Part shown: piece after piece, positions 63,137 to 64,000 of the stretch
Position numbering within the stretch: position 1 is the first letter of the stretch
Layout of the letters: each line of letters begins with the position of its first letter
Translations under genes and position numbers: made by a program
The notes under the pieces: generated by a model
What the model was told of the DNA's origin: nothing
The model's input: only the letters and a program-made list of their open reading frames with translations
Databases searched by the model: none
NCBI GenBank assembly: GCA_907163375.1
Contig: CAJQUW010012660.1
Span: 1-64,000 of the forward strand
DNA: 64,000 nt
From: Prostheceraeus crozeri
Lineage: Eukaryota > Platyhelminthes > Polycladida > Euryleptidae
Direction: 5' to 3'

Positions 63137-64000
63137 ATGGGTAAACGTACGAACACGTTGGAAGCTCCTCTCGCGAAGAAGGCGAAAGTCACGTATTCGT
63201 CAGATACACCGACATCGAAGCCAGTCTTTGTTGAAGCGACGGAGCCCTATTTCCATACGAATGGGAAAGCCGAGAAGAACTACCTTACCAAGGCACATCC
63301 ACAGTTGGAGCCTCTGCCCATCACACGTCTGGTATTGGGCAAGAAATGGGGTAACACTGGATATTATCCCATTCGCGGAGAGAATGCGATGATGGATGCG
63401 ATGGATTGGCAATCACGACGAGACATCTCAAAACTCGTGTTTGCCACGGGATTTTATGGATGGCGTGCACAAACGTACAATGACGCTGGGTACGGTTCCG
63501 ATCAACTCTCCTCCCTCTTCACCATTTCTCAAGCCGTCTCACACGATCTGGAGATGTTGGAAGATGCGATACAATCCCTCTACAAACAAGTCCAACCCGA
63601 ATCTACCTACAACCTCACCTCCTGTCTCGGTTATGTACACAAGAAATCGGCCTATGACAGTGTCTTTATGAAGCTGAAGCAGGACACACCCATCTTCCTG
63701 ATGAAGGAGAATGGAAAGAACAAGAAGGTTAGTTTGGCCACTCTTGGACATCTTCTTTCCAATCTCAAGGCGAATACCTTCCTTCAAGCAAATACCATCT
63801 TCCGCGTCACAGGCATATACTGTAATCCACAGACAAAGACTCTGAAACTGTGTTTTACTGTGGATCAAATCCAAGTCCGTATCAAACAGGTGGAGGAAGG
63901 TCAGAGCACAGCGGTGGAGGAAAAGAAGAAGAAGAAGACAAAGCTGACACTCGATATAAAGAAGGCATCCATTCCCTCCAGTGGTTTATTTAATCTGATA
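63137..64000 (+). CDS. Element II conserved protein, relative of the 245-aa element I protein (runs off the edge)
   Basis: Open from ATG at 63,137 to the window edge, at least 288 residues. The N-terminus has an NLS-like KKAKV. The central part (LEMLEDAIQSLYKQV, HKKSAYDSVFMKL, SLATLGHLLSNL) and two beta strands (TIFRVTGIYC, LCFTVDQIQVRIK) align with the 12,123-12,860 protein. A lysine run follows at about residues 258-266. A DNA-binding or replication-accessory role is possible, since a strong promoter and a conserved place in both elements suggest a core function. No family motif recognised. Confidence 0.65.
   Translation, partial: MGKRTNTLEAPLAKKAKVTYSSDTPTSKPVFVEATEPYFHTNGKAEKNYLTKAHPQLEPLPITRLVLGKKWGNTGYYPIRGENAMMDAMDWQSRRDISKLVFATGFYGWRAQTYNDAGYGSDQLSSLFTISQAVSHDLEMLEDAIQSLYKQVQPESTYNLTSCLGYVHKKSAYDSVFMKLKQDTPIFLMKENGKNKKVSLATLGHLLSNLKANTFLQANTIFRVTGIYCNPQTKTLKLCFTVDQIQVRIKQVEEGQSTAVEEKKKKKTKLTLDIKKASIPSSGLFNLI

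Larger units (their letters stand above)
55560..64000. mobile_element. Virus-like element II (fossil; looks whole as far as seen, unassigned family)
   Basis: At least twelve genes in 8.4 kb, eleven rightward and one leftward, with TATA boxes, tight spacing and stop codons overlapping polyadenylation signals. Several gene families are shared with element I. Adenovirus-like traits are a pX/mu-like protein and an arginine-rich core-like peptide. It runs off the right edge. No polymerase, integrase or capsid gene is visible yet. All visible frames are open, so the insertion looks recent. The left boundary is set loosely, between the Penelope remnant and the first promoter; no terminal repeat was identified. 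Confidence 0.7.

Overview
The window looks like AT-rich, gene-poor DNA from an animal, most likely a non-vertebrate metazoan. The evidence is the mix of mobile elements: APE-type LINEs of at least three lineages, Penelope-like elements with a GIY-YIG endonuclease, Ty3/Gypsy pol, piggyBac, PIF/Harbinger, several Tc1/mariner branches, foldback MITEs and Polinton-like virus elements. No bacterial operon, rRNA, tRNA or CRISPR array was recognised. I cannot name the species from sequence alone.

Layout. 1-9.6 kb holds the 3' end of a Gypsy element, RT debris, a long-armed foldback MITE and an eroded LINE on the minus strand. 9.65-16.8 kb is virus-like element I. It has inverted terminal blocks built from about 316-bp tandem units around a compact set of short genes. 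17.55-21.59 kb is a DD37E-type Tc1/mariner element with a complete-looking two-gene Harbinger inside it. 23.7-33.7 kb is LINE territory, including a LINE whose 5' segment recurs beside a consensus splice donor. 33.7-36.86 kb is a piggyBac with TTAA flanks. 37-42.7 kb is mostly empty apart from a LINE tail and a 232-bp near-perfect palindrome. 42.76-50 kb is a nest: Gypsy pol carrying a Tc1 deletion derivative, joined at a 49-bp palindrome to a CR1-like LINE that carries a Tigger. 52.65-53.5 kb has the only convincing host gene, coding a secreted, extremely lysine-rich peptide precursor. A Penelope-like element follows. 55.56 kb to the right edge is virus-like element II, with at least twelve open genes and crisp TATA boxes.

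The most interesting signal is that elements I and II are related. Both encode a DEDDh-type exonuclease, a homologous 245- to >288-residue protein of unknown role, and small 132-140-residue proteins of shared layout. Element II adds an adenovirus pX/mu-like protein, a 45-residue arginine-rich core-like protein, two paralogous zinc-finger proteins, and a promoter signature repeated in front of two of its genes. No polymerase, integrase, capsid, ATPase or protease gene is visible in either, so the family is unassigned; Polinton/adintovirus-like is the nearest guess. Element II may carry such genes beyond the right edge. Element I looks reduced.
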